The position numbers and the translations under genes are program-made. The notes beneath the pieces were generated by a model that saw nothing but the letters and a program-made list of their open reading frames with translations, had not been told where the DNA came from and searched no databases. A DNA stretch of 35,111 nt from a virus: positions 1-35,111 of the IMG/VR virus record IMGVR_UViG_3300035703_000254; one strand, written 5' to 3'. Each line of letters starts with the position of its first letter. Within the stretch, counting starts at the first letter, position 1. Of this stretch, positions 28,750 to 35,111 are shown piece by piece.

Positions 28750-29665
28750 TGGGCTCCGGCTGTACGGCAAGCGTGGCTGGGAAGCGGCCAAGGACACCCA
28801 ACTTTGGTTCGAGGAATGCCTGGTCCACTTTGACGATCAGTGGGCGGGCCAGCCATTTCGGTTCTTTCCCTGGCAGCTCAATGACCTGATCTATCCTATT
28901 TTCGGCACCTTGCACCCACAGACGGGGCGGCGGCGGTTCAAGATCGCCTATGTCGAGATTCCAAAGAAAAACGGTAAGTCCATCCTTGCCGCGGGGATCG
29001 CGCTCAAACTGCTTTTGGCCGATGGCGTCAGCAATCCCCATGTGGTGAGCGCGGCCGCTGACAAGGAAAACGCCAAAGTCGTCTTCGATATGGCCGTCAA
29101 ACTGGTCGAAGCATCGCCCATCCTCAAGCCGCTTTGCCGTGTTTTCAAAGATGAGATCGTCACCCGCACTGGCGGTGTTTACAAAGCGATCTCCAAAGGC
29201 GCCCTCAACAAGCACGGTCCCTCGTTTTCTGGCATCATCTTCGATGAGCTCCACACCGTCCGGGATCGCGAGATCTGGGATGTCATCACGCCCGGCATCA
29301 TGGCCCGGCAACAGGGCTTGATCTTCGCCATTTCGACCGCTGGCTACGACAAAAACAGCCTTTGTTGGCAAATTCATCAGCGGGCCGAGAGAGCCATCAA
29401 AGATCCCGCCAGTGATCCCACCTTCTTTGGAAAGATTTACCAGCGTGATGAAACCCTTGCCTGGGATTCCCTGGAAGCGTTTCAGAGCGTCAACCCTTCC
29501 TATGGCAAAGCCTTTGGCCGCGAGGCCTGGGAGTACCTGGTGGCCAAGGCAAAACAAAGCGAGGCCGACCAGGCCAAGTACCGCCAGCTTCACCTCAACG
29601 AGTGGGACACGATGGATCTGGCGGTGCGGTGGATCCCGTCTGAGGTGTGGGCGCTATGCGCGTAA
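28727..29665 (+). CDS. terL: large terminase, ATPase half
   Basis: A 312-residue protein. PFRFFPWQ, the Walker A variant VEIPKKNGKS (about 75-84), GIIFDELHT as Walker B with catalytic Glu, and IFAISTAGYD as coupling motif are those of HK97/P27-type large terminase motors. It ends at TAA 29663-29665 just after the conserved RWIPSEVW, where a normal large terminase would continue into its nuclease domain. The nuclease domain is present downstream in another frame, so the gene is split. The ATPase translocates DNA into the head. Confidence 0.85.
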   Translation: MKPLKQADGLRLYGKRGWEAAKDTQLWFEECLVHFDDQWAGQPFRFFPWQLNDLIYPIFGTLHPQTGRRRFKIAYVEIPKKNGKSILAAGIALKLLLADGVSNPHVVSAAADKENAKVVFDMAVKLVEASPILKPLCRVFKDEIVTRTGGVYKAISKGALNKHGPSFSGIIFDELHTVRDREIWDVITPGIMARQQGLIFAISTAGYDKNSLCWQIHQRAERAIKDPASDPTFFGKIYQRDETLAWDSLEAFQSVNPSYGKAFGREAWEYLVAKAKQSEADQAKYRQLHLNEWDTMDLAVRWIPSEVWALCA

Positions 29666-30333
29666 GTCGCCCCCTTGCTGGGAAAAACCTGATCGCCTAC
29701 GGCGGCGGGGACCTCGCCAGCCATCTCGATTTGCTGGCGGTCACGCTTTGCATCCCGTTTGAAAAGCGCTACCACCTCGATGTCTATTGTTGGATTCCCG
29801 AAGCCGCCTACGAAGAGCGGCAAACCGCTAACCGTGACCTGTTTCGCCGCTGGCGCGCTGAGGGTTGGCTCACGGTTCACCCGGGTCAAGAGATCAATTA
29901 CGATCTCTTCCTCTCTGATCTGATCGGGCTCAAAAGCCAATACCAGATCAGGGAAATTGCTTTCGATACCTGGAATGTGGCGATGCCGGCGCAACAGATG
30001 CGCAAGGCTGGCTTCCGCGTTTACGGCTTCCGCCAAGGCGAAAAAACGATGTCGCCCGCCTGCAAGGATTTCGAGGCCGGCGTCTACGGTCAACGGATCA
30101 AGCACCACGGCAACCCAATCCTGGAATGGGCCGTCGCCAATGTCATGATGACCAAGGGCAAACAGGGCAACTACACGCCCGACAAACGCAAATCAACCGG
30201 GAAAATCGACCCGCTTATTTCTTCAATCATGGCTTACGCCCTGGCTCTTCAATCCGAAACCAAACCGAAAAGCGCCTACAGCGAAGGGCCACGGATCTAC
30301 GGTCGCAAGAAGCCTGAACAGGAAACCAAGTGA
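29656..30333 (+). CDS. large terminase, nuclease half
   Basis: A 225-residue protein. ATG 29656 lies inside the end of the ATPase gene with GAGGTG (29642-29647) 8 bases upstream, an excellent ribosome-binding site, so it can be made as a separate protein. YGGGDLASHLDLLAVTL gives the first Asp of the RNase H-like nuclease site; AFDTWNVAMPAQQM gives the second Asp region; KIDPLISSIMAYALALQ supplies the third near the C-terminus. These match the C-terminal half of HK97-type terminases. A natural split or a one-base assembly error could explain the frame. Confidence 0.8.
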   Translation: MRVSRPLAGKNLIAYGGGDLASHLDLLAVTLCIPFEKRYHLDVYCWIPEAAYEERQTANRDLFRRWRAEGWLTVHPGQEINYDLFLSDLIGLKSQYQIREIAFDTWNVAMPAQQMRKAGFRVYGFRQGEKTMSPACKDFEAGVYGQRIKHHGNPILEWAVANVMMTKGKQGNYTPDKRKSTGKIDPLISSIMAYALALQSETKPKSAYSEGPRIYGRKKPEQETK

Positions 30334-30349
30334 GCGCCACTCTTGGGGT

Positions 30350-31918
30350 ATGCCAGCCAGTCAACCCAAGCGCTCCCTGTGGGGGCGGATGATCTCCGGC
30401 GTCAAGGCGTTCACCAGGGCGGTGAGCCTTGCCGATGAAACCGTGAACTGGCGGCGCTTTTTTGGCATCCCGTTTCGTGGCGATCGCGGGCCCAACACCC
30501 GCTACATCACCGCCAACGAGGCCCTTACCGTCGAGCCCTTTTTTCAGGCTTGCCGGATCAAATCGGAAGCCTTCGCTGATTGCGTGATCAGTCTGGCCGA
30601 GCGTGGCCCCAAAGGTCCTCGCGAGGCAAAAAACCACCCGGCCTACTGGCGGCTGTTGCTCAATCCCTCGCTGGATCACACCCGTTCCGAGTTCTGGCGG
30701 CTGATGGGCTTTTGGGTTTCGTGGCGTGGCAATGCTTTTGCCTCGATCAAACGGGATCCCGAGACGGGGCAATGGCTCAACCTCACCCCCATGTTCCCGG
30801 ACTGGGTGAAGCCCGACATCGCCAAGGAAACCGGCGAGCTTGTTTGGTATTACCAGCAACCCGGCAAAGGCCGCATCGGGCCCATTTCTGATCGTGACAT
30901 CTTCCACCTCATGGGTCCGTCTCTTGATGGCCGCATGGGCTTGGATCCCGTCCATCTGCACCAACGGGTCTTTTCCCAGGCCCTTTCCGTCTCGGATTAC
31001 CAATTGGATTTCTTTGAGCGTGGCCATGCTCTGACTGGCGTGGTCAAGTTCCAACACGCTTTGGATGAATCAGCTCGGGCCAACTGGGATCAAACGCTCA
31101 GCGCCTTCCAGGAGGGCGGCAACCGGCGCCATGGGATCCTGACTGTCGAGGATGGTGGTGAGTTCACGGGCGTCAGCAATGACCCCGAGCGGGCTCAGCT
31201 CAGCCAAACCGATGAGCGGATTGTGCACAAAATCTCCCGGATCACCGGGGTGCCGTTGTCGTTTCTGATGGTGCCAGGATCGTCTTATTCGACAGCCGAA
31301 CAAGAGGACCTCCGCCTTCTCAAATACTGCCTGGGTCCGCTGTTCACTTCGTCCACCGATGAGGTGGGCGACAAGCTCATGACCGAGCCAGAGCGGCGCC
31401 GTTACTTCGCCCGCGTCAACACCGATGCTCTCGATCGTGCCGACTCACTGACCAGGGCGCGGGTCTTTGCCCTGGAATCGAACTGGGGCGCCCGCCTCAT
31501 CGACGAATGGCGCAACGCCAACGGACTCGAAAGTATCCCGGGCGGGGACAAGCCAATGCGGCCGGCCAACATGGTTGCCGTTGGTGTCGATGTCAATCCG
31601 GGATCGGCTCCCGCCAACAACCCGGCTGTGGCTTTGGTGGATCCGGTCGATGCCCCTGATGTCCTGGTGCCTGATGCGGTGCCCGCGGATGGGGCGCCTG
31701 TGGTGGCCGATGTCGCCTCAACGGGACTCAATGGCGCCCAGATGGATTCCCTGGTGGGCATCATCACCCAGGTGATGATGGGCGCCATCCCGCTTGGGAC
31801 GGGCAAACAACTGGTTACAGTCGCCTTCCCGTTCCTGGATGCGGCGTCCATCGAAGCCTTGTTCCGGGATGTCAAACCGGGCTCTCTCACTCCACCCAAC
31901 CCAGGGGCCAAGCCATGA
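30350..31918 (+). CDS. portal protein (HK97 type)
   Basis: A 522-residue protein. NEALTVEPFFQACRIKSEAFADCVISL, GNAFASIKRD, DIFHLMG, and TDERIVHKISRITGVPLSFL followed by QEDLRLLKYCLGPL are the usual HK97 portal landmarks. The first 420 residues cover the normal portal fold; the extra C-terminal 100 residues are rich in Pro/Val/Ala/Asp and end in a helix. Twelve copies form the DNA entry ring. It starts 16 bases after the terminase and overlaps the protease start. Confidence 0.92.
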   Translation: MPASQPKRSLWGRMISGVKAFTRAVSLADETVNWRRFFGIPFRGDRGPNTRYITANEALTVEPFFQACRIKSEAFADCVISLAERGPKGPREAKNHPAYWRLLLNPSLDHTRSEFWRLMGFWVSWRGNAFASIKRDPETGQWLNLTPMFPDWVKPDIAKETGELVWYYQQPGKGRIGPISDRDIFHLMGPSLDGRMGLDPVHLHQRVFSQALSVSDYQLDFFERGHALTGVVKFQHALDESARANWDQTLSAFQEGGNRRHGILTVEDGGEFTGVSNDPERAQLSQTDERIVHKISRITGVPLSFLMVPGSSYSTAEQEDLRLLKYCLGPLFTSSTDEVGDKLMTEPERRRYFARVNTDALDRADSLTRARVFALESNWGARLIDEWRNANGLESIPGGDKPMRPANMVAVGVDVNPGSAPANNPAVALVDPVDAPDVLVPDAVPADGAPVVADVASTGLNGAQMDSLVGIITQVMMGAIPLGTGKQLVTVAFPFLDAASIEALFRDVKPGSLTPPNPGAKP

Positions 31919-32538
31919 CCCACCCCAAACGCGAGCGGCGCACTCTGGGGGCCAGCCCCCTTGGCGCTCCTGGTCATTACGAGTTCCGGGCTCCGGTCGA
32001 ACTGCAAACCGATGGGAAAACCATTTTCGGCTACGCGGCGGTCTTCAACTCGCTTTCCCAGGATCTGGGCGGCTTCCGTGAAAAGATCGCCCCGGGTGCC
32101 TTCAAGCGCACCTTGGGTGATGGCCTCGAAAAGTTTTGCCTCTGGTCCCACATCGACCACTACATCCTGGGTGCCCTGGGAAATAGCACCCTTCGCCTGA
32201 GCGAGGATGCCAAAGGTTTGCGCTTCGAGGCCGATCTTCCCGATGGTGTCTCTTATGCCAACGATGTCCGCAATTTGCTCAAGCAAAGGTACATCTCGAA
32301 ATGCTCCTTTGGTTTTCGCTGTTACGAAAACGGTTCGACCTGGTTTGAGGATGTTGATGGGTCGGTGACTCGCACCTTGGTAGCGGTGCAACTGTTTGAG
32401 GTGTCTGTGCTTGGGTCTCCGGCCTATTTGGAGACCGAAGCCGACATCCGAACAGCCAGGGATGAACTTGCCACTTACAAGAGAAGCAAAAGGTCTCCAC
32501 TGGAGACTCGTTTGAAATTGATCGAGCTTTCCGCCTAG
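31915..32538 (+). CDS. prohead maturation protease (HK97 type)
   Basis: A 207-residue protein in an ATGA overlap with the portal gene. FGYAAVFNSLS, FREKIAPGAFKRTL, LWSHIDHYILG (catalytic His) and ISKCSFGF (catalytic Ser) are the expected motifs of the U35/HK97 protease, which removes the capsid N-terminal delta domain and then itself. Length is normal. Its TAG stop lies within a hairpin (32531-32554) that separates it from the capsid gene. Confidence 0.9.
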   Translation: MTHPKRERRTLGASPLGAPGHYEFRAPVELQTDGKTIFGYAAVFNSLSQDLGGFREKIAPGAFKRTLGDGLEKFCLWSHIDHYILGALGNSTLRLSEDAKGLRFEADLPDGVSYANDVRNLLKQRYISKCSFGFRCYENGSTWFEDVDGSVTRTLVAVQLFEVSVLGSPAYLETEADIRTARDELATYKRSKRSPLETRLKLIELSA

Positions 32539-32558
32539 TGCGTTTGCTAGGCGGTTTT
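32531..32558 (+). terminator. hairpin across the protease stop, before the capsid gene
   Basis: CCGCCTAG (32531-32538), loop TGCGTTTG, CTAGGCGG (32547-32554), then TTTT. The stop codon is part of the stem. A short T run suggests partial termination or an RNA-stability element that raises capsid over upstream gene expression. Confidence 0.55.
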
Positions 32559-32596
32559 AGGGCCAAAAGGTGTGCCCTGGTTTTCTGGAGGACGCT

Positions 32597-34195
32597 ATGT
32601 CCTTGTCCGTGGATACTCTGTTTGCGCCTCCGGTCGCCGGTGGCGCCCCCGAATATCGCGGGGCGGGCGGATCGCCCAGTCCCAAGGAAAAGCTGGCGGG
32701 CCTCGAATCCGAGCGCGACCAGCTCAAGCAAGAGGCCCGCACTCTGGCGGCCAAGTACCGCGAAAAGCGCGAACTGACCCCCGAAGAAGACGCCCGCGTC
32801 ACCGCGATCGAAACCCGCTTGGGTCAGATCGAGGCTGAGCTCCAGGCGATGAAAACCGCCATGGCGCAGGAGCCGATGGACGATGCCGGCAAAAACGGCG
32901 CGTCCAAGGCTGGCCAGCAAAGCCGGGGCCTGGGTGATCGCCTTGCCGCTTTGGAACAACGCTTCGCCGCCGAAGAAAACGCCAACCTGGAGCGGCGCTT
33001 GTTGGCCCTTGAGCGGGTCGCCAATGGCAACCCGATCGATACCCGGGGGACCCCCCCTGTCCCCGTTCGTCCCACGGCTCCCAATTACACCGAAGACCTC
33101 GACGACCGCAAGGCCGAGCAAATGCACTCGGATGCGTTCCGGGCCTGGTGTGGTGCCACCGTTTCTGGTGCGGTCACTCGCAACGGTTACGAGGCCGCTC
33201 AACGCTTGGGCGTCGATCTTTACTCCAATGATCTTCGGGTGCGGATCGATCCCACCTGGGTGCGGTCGGGTCAGCGTGATCGCGATGTCCGCAACGATCG
33301 CCGCAAGATCGAGCAACGCAACGCCATCGAGAATCGGGCGGTGCTCACGGTGGCCAACACCGGCGCCTACCTGGTGCCCACCATCCTCATGGACAAGTTC
33401 ATCGAGAAGATGGTGGCCTTCAACAAACTGCGTGACCATTGCTCCGTTTTCCAAACGGCTGATGGCAACGCGATGACTTACCCGACCTTCGATGACACGG
33501 CCAACACCGGTTCAACGGTCACCACCGAAGACACCGACCGGGCCCAAACGGACATCGTCGCGGGGCAGGGGACTTTCAGTTCCAGCGAGTTCAACAGCGA
33601 TATCGCGCTGTTTTCGCACAAGCTGTTGCGGGATTCGACCTTTGATGTCGAGTCTTTGGCGGGCGCCATGCTGGGTCGCCGCATCGGTCGGCGTCAATCG
33701 ACTCTTTACACCACGGGCACCGGTTCAGGTCAGCCTCAGGGTGTGGTGACGGGTGCCAGCGCTGGCGCCACCGCGGCGGGTGCTTCAGCCATTGCTTATG
33801 GCGACATCGTCAACTTGATGATGTCCCTGGACGATGCCTACGATGCCAACGCCAAATTCGCGTTCAACAAAGCCAGTGTCCTTGCGGCGCTGTTGAAGTT
33901 GGCCGAATCGACTGGCAAGCCTCTGTTTGGAAACCTGGTGGATGGTGTGCCTCGCACCTTGCTTGGCAAAGAGATCATCCTCCTTTACGGCATGGCCAAC
34001 ATTGGCACCACCAATGTGTCGATGCTGTATGGCGATTTCGAGGAAGCGGTCATGATCCGCGAAGTGGGCGAGCTCATCATCAGCCGCTCCACGGAATACA
34101 AGTGGGTGAAGCGCCAGATCGCCCTCACGGCGGACTGGGCTGGCGATTGCCGGGTGGTCCAATCGGCCGCCCTCAAGAAGCTGACGCACCCCTAA
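32597..34195 (+). CDS. major capsid protein (HK97 fold) with delta domain
   Basis: A 532-residue protein; ATG 32597 follows GGAGG. Residues about 30-150 are a charged coiled coil (KLAGLESERDQLKQEARTLAAKYREK; LGDRLAALEQRFAAEE), the scaffold-like delta domain that the protease removes. The rest has the capsid fold: an N-arm, YLVPTILMDKFIEKM, MTYPTFDDTANTGSTV, SSEFNSDIALFSHKLLRDS, GQPQGVVTGAS, and the C-terminal EYKWVKRQIALTADWAGD. Full length is longer than most HK97-type precursors because of a large delta domain. Flanking hairpins on both sides suggest separate dosage control. Confidence 0.93.
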   Translation: MSLSVDTLFAPPVAGGAPEYRGAGGSPSPKEKLAGLESERDQLKQEARTLAAKYREKRELTPEEDARVTAIETRLGQIEAELQAMKTAMAQEPMDDAGKNGASKAGQQSRGLGDRLAALEQRFAAEENANLERRLLALERVANGNPIDTRGTPPVPVRPTAPNYTEDLDDRKAEQMHSDAFRAWCGATVSGAVTRNGYEAAQRLGVDLYSNDLRVRIDPTWVRSGQRDRDVRNDRRKIEQRNAIENRAVLTVANTGAYLVPTILMDKFIEKMVAFNKLRDHCSVFQTADGNAMTYPTFDDTANTGSTVTTEDTDRAQTDIVAGQGTFSSSEFNSDIALFSHKLLRDSTFDVESLAGAMLGRRIGRRQSTLYTTGTGSGQPQGVVTGASAGATAAGASAIAYGDIVNLMMSLDDAYDANAKFAFNKASVLAALLKLAESTGKPLFGNLVDGVPRTLLGKEIILLYGMANIGTTNVSMLYGDFEEAVMIREVGELIISRSTEYKWVKRQIALTADWAGDCRVVQSAALKKLTHP

Positions 34196-34212
34196 TCGGG
34201 AGCGTCCCGGGT

Positions 34213-34255
34213 GGGGCGGTGGCTGTTTTCCTCGTTCGCAGCCGCCGCCCCTTTT
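34213..34255 (+). terminator. intrinsic terminator after the capsid gene
   Basis: GGGGCGGTGGCTG (34213-34225) pairs with CAGCCGCCGCCCC (34239-34251), 13 bp with one G-U, loop of 13 bases, then TTTT and a T/C-rich run. It probably reduces read-through from capsid into the head-tail genes. Confidence 0.75.
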
Positions 34256-34281
34256 CTTTCTCCTTTGCTGGATCTTTCGTT

Positions 34282-34482
34282 ATGCGCTACCAGGTTGTTT
34301 CCGTCATGGCCCTGGCTCAGGGATCGGTGGTCCCGGGTGACATCCTCGACGATGCCGACCCCAAGTGCCCGATCCCTCCGGTGGATCTGGTTCGGTTGGC
34401 TGATGCCGGGCATCTGCGAGCGTTGACCAGTGCGCCCGAAGTGCCCGAAGCCCGGGCCAAAAAGGGCAAAGAGACTCGCTAA
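34282..34482 (+). CDS. small conserved phage protein, paralogue of the gene at 2114
   Basis: A 66-residue protein from ATG 34282; the binding site is weak (CTGGA). It begins MRYQVVSVMALAQGSVVPGDIL and has DPKCPIPPVDLVRLADAG, corresponding to the 2114 protein. The Lys/Glu-rich tail differs. Small proteins of this kind after the capsid gene may relate to head completion, but no function is established. Confidence 0.55.
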   Translation: MRYQVVSVMALAQGSVVPGDILDDADPKCPIPPVDLVRLADAGHLRALTSAPEVPEARAKKGKETR

Positions 34483-34509
34483 GCGTGGTTGGATTTCGGG
34501 GGGCATGGT

Positions 34510-35111
34510 GTGAAAAGCTACTGGAGCGGGGAAACCGAATACGCCTTCGATGTCGTCACCCCCGGCGCGGCGGTGCTCACCACTTCGCAGCTCAAAACCG
34601 CTTGCCGTATCGAGCTCACCGATGACAATCCTTCTGATCCTGATGTTGTCGCTCGCAACGCCGAACTGGTCAGCCATGAGGCCGCGGCCCGCGATTATTG
34701 CGAGCGCTTGACCGGGCGGCTGTTCTCGCCCACCACGGTGCGCCTGGTGGCGCCTTTTCCCTCCAAGGACGGGCGGATCTACCTTCGCCGTTTCCCGGTC
34801 ACCTCGATCACCTCGTTCAAATGCCGCGGCACCGATGGCAACTATGTGACCCAGGTAGCGGGTACCGACTACTACGCCAACCTGGTCGGCACCGACCCGT
34901 TCTTGTCCCCGACTGGGACCAATCTTTTCTTCAACTACTCGCTCAATTGGCCGGTTCGCCAAGACGCCATTGAGGTGATTTTTGTGGCCGGCTACGCCAC
35001 CGGGACCTTGCCGGCCATGCTCCTGGACTGCGTTCGGGCCCTGGTGGTCTGGCGCTTTGAAAATCCATCGAACATCGACAAGGTTCCCGAGGGGATCAAC
35101 CGGCGTTTGGC
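34510..35111 (+). CDS. gp6-like head-tail connector, cut by the window end
   Basis: Open from GTG 34510 (GGGGGG upstream) to the right edge, 200 residues without a stop. The features LTTSQLKTACRIELTDDNPSDPDVVARNAELVSHEAAARDYCERLTGR, IYLRRFPVTSITSFKCRG and a DAIEVIFVAGYAT segment are those of the gp6-like head-tail connector family. On a circular map it continues at base 1. In the frame starting at base 3, the first bases give IAPRGGTW then a stop at 27-29, a typical end for this family, but the direct join is off by one base. Confidence 0.85.
   Translation, partial: MKSYWSGETEYAFDVVTPGAAVLTTSQLKTACRIELTDDNPSDPDVVARNAELVSHEAAARDYCERLTGRLFSPTTVRLVAPFPSKDGRIYLRRFPVTSITSFKCRGTDGNYVTQVAGTDYYANLVGTDPFLSPTGTNLFFNYSLNWPVRQDAIEVIFVAGYATGTLPAMLLDCVRALVVWRFENPSNIDKVPEGINRRL

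Noticed and set aside
29641-29665. Programmed frameshift joining the two terminase halves
   Set aside because: Both frames are open together for only about 22 bases and no X_XXY_YYZ heptamer occurs there; a separate ribosome-binding site for the second half is present instead.

Overview
The window reads as an essentially complete genome of a temperate tailed phage (siphovirus, HK97-type head and packaging genes), opened at an arbitrary point of a circular map. Going around the circle the order is HNH endonuclease, small terminase, large terminase, portal, prohead protease, capsid, connector (cut by the right edge), head-tail adaptor (left edge), gp10-like, tail completion, tail tube, tail chaperones with a -1 frameshift, tape measure, tail tip and fibres. 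Each module is present once. A planctomycete host is the best inference. The integrase C-terminus and N-terminal DNA-binding segment look like the planctomycete integrase type. A reverse-strand cargo gene has the CPxCG / PDxxAG / CxCGxxF zinc ribbon common in that phylum, and the DNA is GC-rich by eye. No host gene is present to prove it.

Layout. 1-9.9 kb: head completion, tail and fibres, all forward, mostly with stop/start overlaps. 9.9-12.4 kb: membrane-associated genes, including a papain/C39-like cysteine peptidase (possible lysis or entry cassette), ended by a strong terminator. 12.4-13.0 kb: a reverse-strand pair of small membrane proteins (moron-like). 13.0-15.2 kb: lysogeny module with an operator-rich promoter region, tyrosine integrase, a small ribbon-helix-helix-like regulator and a divergent HTH/excisionase-like gene. 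15.2-19.9 kb: early genes (a conserved phage gene pair, a coiled-coil gene, a phage csrA, an HD hydrolase) set among three unusually long, hairpin-rich non-coding stretches. 19.9-26.1 kb: replication and recombination (Sak4-like ATPase, DUF669-like protein, SF2 helicase, primase-helicase). 26.1-26.6 kb: iteron-like repeats, a candidate origin. 26.6-28.2 kb: PD-(D/E)XK-like nuclease, sigma-factor-like protein, HNH nuclease. 28.2 kb to the end: packaging and capsid genes.

How it fits together. The integrase region carries five copies of an octamer, TGACACTT, shared between the cargo-gene side and the integrase promoter, so one regulator may control both. Sak4-like ATPase, DUF669-like protein and SF2 helicase form a recombination-replication set. 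The sigma-like protein directly before the packaging genes is a candidate late-gene activator.

Most unusual points: a 53-residue CsrA missed by length filters, encoded beside RNA-like hairpins with GGA loops; a 141-nt element with tRNA-like topology (acceptor-like helix, D-arm-like hairpin, T-arm, discriminator A); a GGCAGG-rich repeat tract ending in a T-arm-like hairpin and three more stem-loops; a large terminase split over two frames with its own ribosome-binding site for the second half; and a canonical A_AAA_AAC slippery site in the tail chaperone.
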